Positions 44,124-53,262 of a stretch of DNA of 64,000 nucleotides are shown here, one piece after another. The position numbers and the translations under genes are program-made. The first letter of the stretch is position 1. Each line of letters begins with the position of its first letter. The stretch is from G016756615 sp035556195 (lineage in GTDB: Bacteria; Pseudomonadota; Alphaproteobacteria; Rhizobiales; Rhizobiaceae). Under the pieces are notes generated by a model. The model was given only the letters and a program-made list of their open reading frames with translations, made no database searches and was not told the origin of the DNA. The stretch lies in assembly GCA_035556195.1 (NCBI GenBank), contig DATMFK010000060.1, forward strand, positions 86,910 through 150,909, given 5' to 3'.

Positions 44124-44723
44124 ATGGCCAAGGTGCTGGTGCTTTACTATTCGAGCTGGGGGCACACGGAAGCGATGGCGCGGTCTGCGGCTGAAGGCGC
44201 GAAGGAAGCGGGTGCCCAGGTCACGATCAAGCGTGTCCCCGAACTGGTTCCCGAAGCGGTCGCGAAGGCCGCCCACTACAAGCTCGATCAGGATGCTCCT
44301 TTTGCCGAGCCCGGCGAACTCGGCGACTATGACGGCCTGATCCTGGCGTTCTCGACCCGCTACGGAGCGATGGCCGCGCAAATGAAGAACTTTCTCGACC
44401 AGACCGGTCCTCTCTGGATGAAGGGCGCGCTGGTCAACAAGGTGGCGACTGTCATGTCCTCCACCTCCACGCAGCACGGTGGCGCGGAAATCTCCATCCT
44501 TGCCGCGCAGGCGTCGCTTCAGCATCACGGCATGATCATTGTGCCGCTCTCCTACGCCTACCAGGGGCAGATGGGCAATGACGTGGTACGCGGTGGTTCG
44601 CCCTATGGTATGACGACGACGTCGGATTCCGACGGTTCGCGCCAGCCGTCTGCGCAGGAGCTGGAAGGGGCGAGATTCCAAGGCAAGCGCCTGGCCGAGA
44701 TCGCCCTCAAACTGCACGGCTGA
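44124..44723 (+). CDS. wrbA: NAD(P)H:quinone oxidoreductase WrbA
   Basis: 199 residues. Flavodoxin-like fold: FMN loop YYSSWGHTEAMA, then STRYGAMAAQMKNFLDQTGP and SSTSTQHGGAE, all diagnostic of WrbA. Two-electron reduction of quinones in oxidative stress. Start ATG 44124 with AAAGGAG upstream; monocistronic. A hairpin near 44740-44766 may terminate it. Confidence 0.95.
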   Translation: MAKVLVLYYSSWGHTEAMARSAAEGAKEAGAQVTIKRVPELVPEAVAKAAHYKLDQDAPFAEPGELGDYDGLILAFSTRYGAMAAQMKNFLDQTGPLWMKGALVNKVATVMSSTSTQHGGAEISILAAQASLQHHGMIIVPLSYAYQGQMGNDVVRGGSPYGMTTTSDSDGSRQPSAQELEGARFQGKRLAEIALKLHG

Positions 44724-44941
44724 GCTCGATCGTTGTCGCGGCAGGACGCCCCGTGCTCGGGTCGTCCTATTGGCGCGGCAATTCAGGGGACGACGCGTTG
44801 CCTTCTGCCCAAACGGTCTGACCGGGCTCTTATGTTCGAGCCTGTTCGCTGCTCATCTTCCTGCAGCTCTAACGGAAAACTCGGGACACTCCTCCGAAAA
44901 GCTGCATAGATGGCGGCGCGCTCCGGGCCTCGAGGGGAATC

Positions 44942-45916
44942 ATGTCTTTCGCGTCGATCTTGCTGAGCATTTTCGTTGCGGCGATTCTTATCGCCGCGCT
45001 GCTGCTGGCGCTTGCGGTGCTCCGCACGCGCCGGATTGCATCGCTGGCGGAGAAGCTTGTCCCTCCATCCGGAAAGTTCATCGCGATCGACGGCAATCGC
45101 ATCCACTACGTGGAGACGGGCGAGGGCAGGCCGATCGTGTTCGTCCATGGTCTGGGCGCGCAACTGCATCAGTTCCGCTCGACGCTCTTCGGCAGGCTTG
45201 ACGGCTATCGCCTCATCGCCATCGATCGGCCTGGTTCCGGCTATTCCGAGCGCGGGGCGGCTGCGACCGGCGGCCTATCCGAACAGGCCCTCGTCCTGCG
45301 CCGTTTCATCGACGCGCTTGGTCTGGAAAAGCCCCTGGTCGTAGGGCACTCGCTCGGTGGCGCCGTGGCACTGACGCTGGCGATCGAGCATTCGGAAGTC
45401 ATTTCCGGCCTCGCTCTGCTCGCCCCCTATACCTACCACTCCGGCGCGATCGCTCCCGAATTCGCGGCCCTCTACATTCCTTCGCCCGTGAAACGCCGTC
45501 TGATCGCCGAGACCGTCGCCGTCCCCGCGGCACGCAAACATGCCGATCAGACGCTTGCCTTCGTCTTTGGGCCGCAGCCGGCGCCGGCGGACTACATGAC
45601 GGAGGGCGGCGGTTGGGCAGGGCTCCGGCCCAGCCATTTCTACGCCACCTCCACCGATATCGTTGCGATCGGGAACGACTATCCTCGACTGCAGAAAAGG
45701 TTCGGGGAGATCAAGGTGCCGGTCGGCATTCTGTTCGGGACCGCCGACCGCGTGCTGGATTATCAGAAGCACGGTGTCGAGATGGTCGGCCGGATTCCCG
45801 ATCTCGATCTCGAGCTCGCGGAAGGCATCGGCCACATGCCTCAGTTCAGCGCGACGGAACAGACCGTCGCTTTCATCAAGCGAATGGCCGAGCGTGCGTT
45901 TGGAGATCAGGCCTGA
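44942..45916 (+). CDS. Membrane-anchored alpha/beta hydrolase
   Basis: 324 residues. N-terminal TM helix (ILLSIFVAAILIAALLLALA) anchors a cytoplasmic or periplasmic hydrolase domain with HGLGAQLHQFR, nucleophile GHSLGG, acid GTADRVL and histidine GIGHMPQF. Substrate unknown. Confidence 0.85.
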   Translation: MSFASILLSIFVAAILIAALLLALAVLRTRRIASLAEKLVPPSGKFIAIDGNRIHYVETGEGRPIVFVHGLGAQLHQFRSTLFGRLDGYRLIAIDRPGSGYSERGAAATGGLSEQALVLRRFIDALGLEKPLVVGHSLGGAVALTLAIEHSEVISGLALLAPYTYHSGAIAPEFAALYIPSPVKRRLIAETVAVPAARKHADQTLAFVFGPQPAPADYMTEGGGWAGLRPSHFYATSTDIVAIGNDYPRLQKRFGEIKVPVGILFGTADRVLDYQKHGVEMVGRIPDLDLELAEGIGHMPQFSATEQTVAFIKRMAERAFGDQA

Positions 45917-45990
45917 TGCGCGTGACGAAACTTCTGCCGGCCGTGAGGCGTGCGGAAGGTGGCGGTGCCGGCAGAAGCGGGGAGTGACGG

Positions 45991-46199
45991 TCAGAACTTC
46001 CAGTAAAGCGGAACGACTACCAAGTGACGATCAGTGCCCAAACCATGACAATCAAGCCAAGCTTCCAAAAATCTCCGAACGGTCTCCTCCCGGCCCGTAC
46101 ACCATCAGGCTCACCCACCCCATTGGCGAATGGCGTGACGAAGGATGCGCGAGCCCCAATGGCAACGCCAGGCATCATGGGAAGCACCACCCGCGCGTG
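45991..46199 (-). pseudogene. Decayed 3' end of a second SLC13-type transporter gene
   Basis: Aligns to the last 190 bases of the intact gene at 46205-48019: GARASFVTPFANG corresponds to GASASFLTPFANG, VMVWALIVT to VLIWTLIVT, and the end VVPLYWKF-stop to VTPLYWPF. The pieces are in different frames, so at least two frameshifts disrupt it. It abuts the stop codon of the intact copy within a few bases. Confidence 0.8.
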
Positions 46200-46204
46200 A
46201 CTGC

Positions 46205-48019
46205 TCAGTGGAACGGCCAATAGAGCGGGGTGACGATGACCGTCACGATGAGCGTCCATATCAGCACGACTATGCCAAGGGGCCAGAAGTCGCCGAACTT
46301 GTAGCCGCCCGGACCATAGACCATCAGGCTCACGCCGTTGGCGAACGGGGTCAGGAAGGACGCACTGGCTCCCATCGCCACGCTCATCACCATCGGCAAC
46401 GCCGACACGTGCATGTCGCTGGCCGCCGCGAACGCGATCGGCATTGTTACCAGGGCCGTCGAGGTGTTGGAGATGAACTGCGTGATCAGTGCCGCCGCGA
46501 AGAAGAGGCCGACGAGCACGGCAACGGGACCGTAGTCGCCGAGCATGTTGACGATCTGGTAGCCGATCATCTCGGCGGCGCCGCTCTTCTCCATGGCGCG
46601 CGCCGGCGCTATCATGGCGCCGATCAGCAGCACGGTGTTCCAGTCGAGACCGCGATAGATCTGCGGCAGGCGCACGACGCCCGTGATCACCACGAGGCAT
46701 GCGCAAAGCAGACATGCGATCGGCGCCGGCATGATGTTGAAGACCAGAAGCACGACCAGCAACGCCATGATCGCGAAGACGCGCTTGGCGCCTCGGCCGA
46801 GCGCCACTGCCTGGGTGCGGACCTCATCGGGCGAGTCGATGACCAGCAACTGGGCGCTGGACAGGTAGCGCTCCAGCGCCGGCCAGCTGCCCTGCAGCAA
46901 CAAGTGATCGCCCGAGCGGAGGGCAAGCCGCGGACGGACCAGCTCGGCTCCGCCGCGCTGCACCGCCAGCACCACCACGCCATGGTCCTCGCTGGTCATG
47001 CCGGGAAAGACAGTGCTCCCGATCAACCCCGAGCGCTCGGGGACGACGACCTCGGCCAAGCCGGAGTCCCTGGAGAGGAGTACGTCACCCAAGGCGGCTT
47101 TCTCGCCGTGCTCGCGCACCTCCACCTTGAGGTCGGCGGCCAGCCGGTCCACCTCATGGCCGTCGCCGCGGACCAGAATCAGGTCGCCCGCCTCGAGCTG
47201 GTCGCGCTCAAGTGGTCGGCCATCCCGATGATCGAGAAAGGCGACGGCGCGCACCCCGGCGTACGCGCTGAGGTCAACGGCCTTGCGTGACGTGCCGACC
47301 AGGGGCGAAGTGGCGGGCACCGCCAGCTGATGCAGCCCATGCTCGAGGTTGTAGTGCTGCACGAGCGTTTGGGCATGGCCGCTGAAGTCGGCAGGGATCG
47401 CCTCGCTCTTCCGCTCGGGCAGCAGCCGCTTGCCGAGCCAGAGGACGATGAAGATCGACCCGATGAGCTGCGGCAGGCCGAGCACGGACCACTCGAAGAA
47501 GCCGATGTGGCCCGCGCCCATCACCTCGGCCTGCGCGGCGGCAATGACGTTGACCGGTGAGCCGAGCAGGGTGAGCTTGGCGCCCTTCAGGCATGCCAGC
47601 GCGAGCGGGATCATTAGGTAGGACGACACGATCCCTGTCCGGATCGCGATGATGATGGTCACCGGTAGCAGCGCGGCGACGGCCCCGTTCATGCCGATCA
47701 GCCCGCTGAAGATGGCGGCGACGGTCATGAGGGCGACCATCAGCATGGTTTCGTTGCTGCCGCTGAGGCGCAGCAGGAGCTGGCCCGCCCAGGCGCCGAC
47801 CCCGGTCGTTTCGACCGCCACCGCGATGGCGAGCAGCGCGGCAATCAGGATCACCACCGGGTCTCCGAAGCCGGTCAGCGCCTCCGGCATGGTGAGGACG
47901 CCGGTGAAGAAGAGCGCGAGGGAGGCGCCGATCGCGACGACGACCGCGGGCACCGGGTTCCAGGCGAACAGCACCAGCGCCAGGCCGATGATTGACAGCG
48001 TGGTCGTGATGTCGTTCAC
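46205..48019 (-). CDS. SLC13/DASS-type permease with two RCK_C domains
   Basis: 604 residues. N-terminal TM bundle (LAWNPVPAV-like start; GLIGMNGAVAALLPVTIIIA), a central soluble part with two TrkA-C (RCK_C) domains (EVDRLAADLKVEVREHGEKA region and LALRSGDHLLLQGSWPALER), and a C-terminal bundle with SNTSTALVTMPIAFAA. Probable uptake of sulfate or a di-acid. GTG start at 48019 with GGAGG six bases upstream; that ribosome site lies within a gamma-glutamyltransferase remnant. Confidence 0.88.
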   Translation of the reverse strand: MNDITTTLSIIGLALVLFAWNPVPAVVVAIGASLALFFTGVLTMPEALTGFGDPVVILIAALLAIAVAVETTGVGAWAGQLLLRLSGSNETMLMVALMTVAAIFSGLIGMNGAVAALLPVTIIIAIRTGIVSSYLMIPLALACLKGAKLTLLGSPVNVIAAAQAEVMGAGHIGFFEWSVLGLPQLIGSIFIVLWLGKRLLPERKSEAIPADFSGHAQTLVQHYNLEHGLHQLAVPATSPLVGTSRKAVDLSAYAGVRAVAFLDHRDGRPLERDQLEAGDLILVRGDGHEVDRLAADLKVEVREHGEKAALGDVLLSRDSGLAEVVVPERSGLIGSTVFPGMTSEDHGVVVLAVQRGGAELVRPRLALRSGDHLLLQGSWPALERYLSSAQLLVIDSPDEVRTQAVALGRGAKRVFAIMALLVVLLVFNIMPAPIACLLCACLVVITGVVRLPQIYRGLDWNTVLLIGAMIAPARAMEKSGAAEMIGYQIVNMLGDYGPVAVLVGLFFAAALITQFISNTSTALVTMPIAFAAASDMHVSALPMVMSVAMGASASFLTPFANGVSLMVYGPGGYKFGDFWPLGIVVLIWTLIVTVIVTPLYWPFH

Positions 48020-48030
48020 GGCATCCTCCG

Positions 48031-48085
48031 GACTAGCCAGCGCGGCGCCTCGAGCGCTTGCTGGATATCATAGCCAAAGTTCAAC
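48031..48085 (-). pseudogene. Fragment of a second gamma-glutamyltransferase-like gene
   Basis: Reads NFGYDIQQALEAPRWLV on the minus strand, matching FGYDVQQAIEAPRWLM of the intact gene (48379-48430). Differences are mostly at third codon positions, so it derives from a diverged homologue, not a recent copy. Confidence 0.7.
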
Positions 48086-48156
48086 GAATTCAGTGCGCCC
48101 GCTACAACCTAACCCGTGGTGCGCTCCGTTCTGTTCCCGTATCGTCTTTCGGCGTC

Positions 48157-49818
48157 TCAATAGCCAAGCGCTGCACCATCGCCGCGCGGGTCGGCGCCAC
48201 CTTCGAAAAATCCCTGTTCCCTGTCGACGCGGATCGCCTGAGCGTGCCCCAAATTGTCGTTCCAATCCGTGACCATCTGGACCGGCTGTCCTCGCCGTTT
48301 CAGCTCCCGGGCGACCTCATCGGAGATGCGGCCTTCAAGCGTCATATTGCGCGAGCGCGTGCCCCAAGTACGGCCCATCAACCAGCGGGGCGCTTCGATC
48401 GCCTGCTGAACGTCGTAGCCGAAGTCGACGAGGCGGGTCACCATCGCGGCCTGCGATTGCGGCTGCCCTTCGCCGCCCATGGATCCAAATGCGAGATAGG
48501 GCTGCCCGTCCCGTGTTAGCAGCGCGGGAATCAGCGTGTGGAACGTACGTTTGCCCGGCTGAAGATGATTGGGATGCTTCTCGTCGAGCGAAAAGAAGGC
48601 ACCCCGGTTCTGGAGGATGATGCCGGTGTCGCCGCCGACCACGGCACTCCCAAAGTCGTGATAGATGGACGAAATCAGCGACACCACCATTCCGTCCTGG
48701 TCGGCGGCACAGAAATAGCATGTATCGCCTTCGGGCGCTCGCCGTTCGTGTGGATAAACGTATGCTATGCCGGCCGGCACGGTGGCGATATCGAGCGCCC
48801 GGTCGGGGTCGATCAAACGACGGCGCTCATCGATATATGCTTGGCTGATCAGCTGTTGCACCGGAATGTCAACGAAGTTCGGATCGGTCAGCCATTCCTC
48901 GCGATCGGCAAATGCGATCTTAACCGCCTCCGCCATGTGATGATAATAGTCGGCCGTGCCGTCCCCCCAAGCGGCGACGTCGTAGCCTTCGATCAGCTTG
49001 AGGATTTGGAGCGCGGCAAATCCCTGAGTGTTGGGCGGCAGTTGATACACGTCATAGCCGCGATAGTTGGCAGAGATCGGCTCCACCCATTCTGCGTGGA
49101 AGCCGGCAAAATCGTCGGCCGCGAGCGGAGAGCCCTCGGACTGCAGCGCCGCGCAAATGCGTTCTGCGAGGTCCCCCTCGTAGAAGCCTTTGCGCGCACC
49201 CAGGCTGGCGATTTGCTGGAGGGAACGTGCAAGTTCGCCTTGCACCAGCCGTTGACCTTCACGAGGAACGCGGTTGTCGGGCAGGAAGATGGCCGCGGTC
49301 TGGGGATAAGCCGCCAGGATGGGTTCATCCTGCGCCATCCAATCGGCGAGCGAGCGGGTGACCGCCACCCCGCCGCCTGCATATTCGATGGCAGCGTCGA
49401 ACAGCTTGTGCCAGGAAAGGCGGCCAAACCGTTCATGTGCCAAACGCCAGCCGTCGATTGCTCCGGGCACGGTCAACGCACTCAACGGGCCGCGTGCGGG
49501 AATCTCGTTATCCTTGCTACGCGGGCGATAATAGTCGAGCGTCGCCGTTCGCGCGGACGGTCCGCCGGCATTGATGCCGACCACGCCCCCGGTTGTCGGC
49601 TCTGCGATCAACCAGAATCCGTCGCCGCCCAATCCTGCCATGTGAGGGTAGACGACGCACAGCACGGCATTGGCGGCAATGGCGGCATCGACGGCACTAC
49701 CCCCCTGCTGGAGCGTGTTCAGCCCCGCGGCGCTGGCGAGATAATGCGGCGTTGAGACCACGCCGTGCGGCGCGAATGTAGGGGGGCGGCCTGTGCGGGG
49801 ACCATTCGGATGACTCAT
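48157..49818 (-). CDS. Gamma-glutamyltransferase-like protein (Ntn hydrolase)
   Basis: 553 residues. N-terminal region VVSTPHYLASAAGLNTLQQG and GSAVDAAIAANAVLCVVYPH with MAGLGGDGF are typical. The autocleavage/nucleophile region reads EGDTCYFCAADQDGMVVS; canonical GGTs have TTH, so the probable nucleophile Thr is followed by Cys. GSMGGEGQPQ and EAPRWLMGRTWG complete the small subunit. No signal peptide, so cytoplasmic, unlike glutathione-degrading GGT. Start 49818 with AGGAGG upstream. May hydrolyse a gamma-glutamyl or amide compound imported by the neighbouring transporters. Confidence 0.85.
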   Translation of the reverse strand: MSHPNGPRTGRPPTFAPHGVVSTPHYLASAAGLNTLQQGGSAVDAAIAANAVLCVVYPHMAGLGGDGFWLIAEPTTGGVVGINAGGPSARTATLDYYRPRSKDNEIPARGPLSALTVPGAIDGWRLAHERFGRLSWHKLFDAAIEYAGGGVAVTRSLADWMAQDEPILAAYPQTAAIFLPDNRVPREGQRLVQGELARSLQQIASLGARKGFYEGDLAERICAALQSEGSPLAADDFAGFHAEWVEPISANYRGYDVYQLPPNTQGFAALQILKLIEGYDVAAWGDGTADYYHHMAEAVKIAFADREEWLTDPNFVDIPVQQLISQAYIDERRRLIDPDRALDIATVPAGIAYVYPHERRAPEGDTCYFCAADQDGMVVSLISSIYHDFGSAVVGGDTGIILQNRGAFFSLDEKHPNHLQPGKRTFHTLIPALLTRDGQPYLAFGSMGGEGQPQSQAAMVTRLVDFGYDVQQAIEAPRWLMGRTWGTRSRNMTLEGRISDEVARELKRRGQPVQMVTDWNDNLGHAQAIRVDREQGFFEGGADPRGDGAALGY

Positions 49819-49907
49819 TATCGCCTCCTGACTCTTTGTACCCGGGTTAAACCGCTGCGGAGGGCATCGCCCATCCGCAAGATACAAGGTCCGTAGCCCT
49901 GCAGGAG

Positions 49908-50129
49908 CTACGATGTCCGATCGTCGAACTCCATGCCGACGTCCCTGACCGCGTCACGGGAGTGATCCATGAAGCGGGTCCAAACGGGCAGAACACCGCC
50001 CAGGACGAGGATCACGAGACCTATCCACCACACCAGGTTGCTTGCACTGGTCGTTCCAAAGCTGATGATCGGGAATGCCGCGAAAAGCAGCAGCAGGGCG
50101 AAAGTCTCTGCTCTTAGCTTCTTGTCCAT
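49908..50129 (-). CDS. Small two-TM membrane protein
   Basis: 73 residues, two TM helices (FALLLLFAAFPIISFGT and VWWIGLVILVLGGVLPVWTR) and an acidic tail. Starts 12 bp after the LctP permease stop with GGTGGG upstream, so translated with it; likely an accessory subunit. No known family recognised. Confidence 0.65.
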   Translation of the reverse strand: MDKKLRAETFALLLLFAAFPIISFGTTSASNLVWWIGLVILVLGGVLPVWTRFMDHSRDAVRDVGMEFDDRTS

Positions 50130-50141
50130 GATGCCCACCGC

Positions 50142-51770
50142 TTATCGAGCAAAAACAACCAGTGCGATCGTTGCCGCGCCGGTCAACACGGCCACGAGGA
50201 CCGTCCAAGGCATGGTAATACGCAGAACTGCGCCTTCTTGGCCGCTTGCACCGGCGACGCTCGTGCCCAGCACGATGTTGGCTGGCGCGATTGCGTTCCC
50301 GTAGGCGCTGCCGGCGGCTTGCGCGGCAATGATGGTCTCGCGGGGCATGCCGTGAAGTTGAGCCACACTGCTCTGCACGCCGCCGAACAGCACGCAGGAA
50401 GCCGTGCTGCTGGATGTCATGAACGCGCCAAGAGCACCGATGACGCTGGCGACGCCGGCATAGACCAAAGGCGGTGAGACAGCGGCGATGCCGTAGGCGA
50501 GAGTAAGGATCTGGCCGCTGTGATCCAGAATACGGCTCGTCACCAGGAACGCGATCACCGGGACCGACGCGGGCACCGCATCGATGAGCAGGCCAGACCA
50601 GATGCTTTCGGGTGTATGACGCTCCGCCCAAGCGCGATAGTAACCACCCGCCCGATACACGATCCAGACGATTATCGCGGTGATCAGCACCATCATCCCG
50701 GGGTGGGTAAAGACCGTAATGGGCGCATAGCGTGCGACCGCTTCGTTCCGGACGCCAAAGCCGGTTTCCACGGCGGGGAACGGCAGTCCGACCTGAAGCT
50801 GCCGCATCACTTCGTTGATCGCAGGAATGAGCAGGACACCCAGGGTCACCGCCGTCAGTACAAAATAGGGCAGGAACGACATTGGGAGGCCCATCACCGG
50901 TGCCGCCTCTCTTTGTTCACCCACCTGCCTTTCCATCATGGCCGGCCGGTCCGCGATGCCCTGGACCGGATCGCCGTATCGTCTCCAACGGGACAACGGA
51001 TAGAGCGCCAGGAGCGCCACGGCTCCAGCCAGGAAGGTCGACAGCTCCGGGCTGAAGAGTGCAACGAGGAGCTGTCCGACGCCAAGGATGGTGCCGAGGA
51101 TCAGCACAAGGGGCCAAGCGTGGCGCACCGCCGGCCCCCTGCCATAGAGCCACACGACGAGGAAGCCGCCCAGGTAAGTCGGTATGAGGATCAACAATGC
51201 CGACTCATAGGCGGCCCTGACCACGTCTTCGACATTGGAAACCCGAAGCAATGCCAGCCATCCGACCCCCAGCGTGCCGAAGAACCTCGCCCAGGCATGG
51301 GCGAGAACGCCCATGGCCACGGCATAGACCGGCTTCACGCCGACCGTGATCAGCAGCGGCACTACCACGGCCACGGGAGCGCCGAAGCCAACAATGCCCT
51401 GCAGGAAGGATGCAAACACCCAAGCCAGCGCCAGGATGATGAACAGATCGTTGCGGCTGAATCTTGCGATGCCCTGCCGCAGCGCGTCATAGGCGCCAGC
51501 CTGTTTGGTGATCTGGTAGAGGAACAGCGCCGGCCAGATCACATACAGGATGAAGATGGCGTCCCAGACGCCCTTGGCGCTGGCAACCGCGAGCGTGTCC
51601 CACGGCGTCCGAAAAGCTAGCAGCGCCACAATACCCGCGGTGAACATAGCCATCGGCCCGGCTTCGGGTGCGCGCCAACGCAGTGGAACAAGAAATACAA
51701 GCAGTGCGACGATCGATAATATCGCCAGCACCCAGTGCAGAAGGTCGACAGGAACCTGAGCCGTCTCCAT
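50142..51770 (-). CDS. LctP family (L-lactate/glycolate permease) transporter
   Basis: 542 residues, about 12-14 TM helices. Family motifs: FLQGIVGFGAPVAVVVPLLI, FFGTLGVGWLALLRVSNVED and the C-terminal SSSTASCVLFGGVQSSVAQL with AAGSAYGNAIAPANIV. Proton-coupled uptake of lactate or related hydroxy acids is the family activity. Start ATG 51770 with GGGGAGG upstream. No lactate dehydrogenase adjoins, so the substrate is open. Confidence 0.9.
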   Translation of the reverse strand: METAQVPVDLLHWVLAILSIVALLVFLVPLRWRAPEAGPMAMFTAGIVALLAFRTPWDTLAVASAKGVWDAIFILYVIWPALFLYQITKQAGAYDALRQGIARFSRNDLFIILALAWVFASFLQGIVGFGAPVAVVVPLLITVGVKPVYAVAMGVLAHAWARFFGTLGVGWLALLRVSNVEDVVRAAYESALLILIPTYLGGFLVVWLYGRGPAVRHAWPLVLILGTILGVGQLLVALFSPELSTFLAGAVALLALYPLSRWRRYGDPVQGIADRPAMMERQVGEQREAAPVMGLPMSFLPYFVLTAVTLGVLLIPAINEVMRQLQVGLPFPAVETGFGVRNEAVARYAPITVFTHPGMMVLITAIIVWIVYRAGGYYRAWAERHTPESIWSGLLIDAVPASVPVIAFLVTSRILDHSGQILTLAYGIAAVSPPLVYAGVASVIGALGAFMTSSSTASCVLFGGVQSSVAQLHGMPRETIIAAQAAGSAYGNAIAPANIVLGTSVAGASGQEGAVLRITMPWTVLVAVLTGAATIALVVFAR

Positions 51771-52012
51771 GCTTCCTCCCCGCGACTACGCTCTCGCCAA
51801 CTCGCCGAATATTTCGGGAGCCCCGAGGCGCTACTCAAACGAGAAAAACGTGAACAGCCTCAACGCTATTTTGTACTTTGAGTGCACAAATTGCAAGAGT
51901 CGAACTGTATTGCTCCGAATCCTAAATTATTGCGTAAGCAAACGATTGTGGGGCAACGCGGCTTCGTCGCCCGCTGTCTTGAGCCTCATGAGGCTGCGGC
52001 GGCGAATTCGGT
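51771..52012. other. AT-rich region upstream of the LctP permease gene
   Basis: Holds the permease promoter (AT-rich run near 51850-51930). It contains a TTGCGTAAGCAA palindrome near 51931. No gene supported. Confidence 0.5.
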
Positions 52013-52045
52013 TTTGCACAACGCAAGATGCGATTTGCACAACGC
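52013..52045. repeat. Direct repeat TTTGCACAACGC upstream of tRNA-Leu
   Basis: Two exact 12-bp copies at 52013-52024 and 52034-52045, 21 bp apart (two helical turns), 40 bp upstream of the tRNA. A related TGCACAA occurs near 51883. Candidate tandem protein-binding sites. Confidence 0.6.
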
Positions 52046-52085
52046 CGATTGACTGCCGGCAGCAGGTGCATGATTAGAAAGGCGT

Positions 52086-52171
52086 GCGGACGTGGCGGAA
52101 TTGGTAGACGCAAGGGACTTAAAATCCCTCGATCCTCGATCGTGCGGGTTCGATCCCCGCCGTCCGCACCA
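52086..52171 (+). tRNA. tRNA-Leu (anticodon UAA)
   Basis: Acceptor GCGGACG pairs with CGTCCGC, then discriminator A and encoded CCA. Anticodon loop CTTAAAA in an AGGGA/TCCCT stem gives anticodon UAA; the long variable arm and TGG/GGTTCGATCC arms fit a class II tRNA-Leu. Confidence 0.97.
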
Positions 52172-52570
52172 TGCTGGAAAACCGGCGCTCCATCACAACG
52201 ACATCCGTATTTCGGCACTCGTGGCGGTCTGGACATCGAGCAGGTTTGCTCTGCCGGTGAGGTCTTCAGCGATGGAAACCCGTCGCTGGAAAAAATCGCC
52301 TTCGTTACGGTGCTGTATGCGTTCCAGTGGTTACCGTTTGTTAATTTGCGTTATCTCGGCAGATGCCATAATTATAAAATTGAAATTCATAAAGTCTGGC
52401 GAAATATAGTTATTATTTGGAATTATTTCATCCGCCCGGAAAGTATTTTTTATGCTTAATCGTCGAGCGCAAGCATTTTACTTTTCTCAGTATAATAGAA
52501 AGAGTTTATTTTCTGGATGTGAGTGCTTCCGTGCGCGCATCCACGTGGCCGACGTGTGGGAGTACGTGAA
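52172..52570. other. AT-rich gene-poor stretch after tRNA-Leu
   Basis: The part 52310-52520 is markedly AT-rich compared with the rest of the window. No gene or attachment-site repeat could be seen; frames beginning inside the tRNA are spurious. Confidence 0.6.
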
Positions 52571-52741
52571 TTGCCGAGGCAGACGACAAAGGACGGTAAA
52601 TCCAAACGCGATCAATCTGTTGCCGAGGATATGGATGAAGCTTCATATCTGGCGCAAAAGTATGGAATTCGAGACGGTGAAGTGAAGTCGAGAAACGATT
52701 CGGCTGAAGCTGACAAGAATAAAGAGCCGTCCAAGAAATGA
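52571..52741 (+). CDS. Small hydrophilic protein (56 aa), unassigned
   Basis: Starts at TTG 52571 with GGGAG about 10 bases upstream. Sequence PRQTTKDGKSKRDQSVAEDM then DEASYLAQKYGIRDGEVKSR, highly charged, reminiscent of DUF3606-type small rhizobial proteins (K/R-D...-E-D...YLAQKYG). Family placement is tentative. Confidence 0.45.
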   Translation: MPRQTTKDGKSKRDQSVAEDMDEASYLAQKYGIRDGEVKSRNDSAEADKNKEPSKK

Positions 52742-53262
52742 GCAAGCGCCGTTATCTGGTGCGGGCCATCGCATACTCCCCCGTTCCTACGGCATCTTGT
52801 GGGCCTATGCCTGCAGCAAGCTCGCTTCCGCCGAGCGTCTGTTTGAGCGAAAGCGTGTTTCAGGCGAGTTTGATGTTCTGGAACTGCTCGACCGGCAGGA
52901 CTGCGACGAGCGTACGGGAGAATATCGCGTCCTGCGGAGCGCAGCTGTCAAGAACTTGCCCCCGAGCGGAACCCTGCACTGACCTGATGTCAAAGGGGGG
53001 GGCGCGCACCGAGCCCTGCGCGTTGCGAATGCGGGGCGCCATGCTCAACTGCGCATGACACTTCTACGCAGCCCGGGATGATCGGCTTTCGATTTGGCAT
53101 TCCTGAAGTGGTTGAGCCAGAATGGGCGTTGAGCGGAGGTGGGCACACGGAAGACCTCGAATCGCAGTAATCTGGCTAGACCAAACTCGCTCGGCTGTTG
53201 CAGAATAGCGAAGCGACGCCGGCCGCCTGGGCCGCGACGGACTTCGGGAGGAGCATACAGAT
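52742..53262. other. Spacer before the M24 peptidase gene
   Basis: About 520 bases; short frames are present on both strands but none has a convincing start, ribosome site and composition. A small frame 52797-52982 (+) is noted but not supported. Confidence 0.5.

Noticed and set aside
52028..52459. Protein-like frame running through tRNA-Leu
   Set aside because: Frames through tRNA genes give well-known spurious products; part of the sequence is the tRNA itself.
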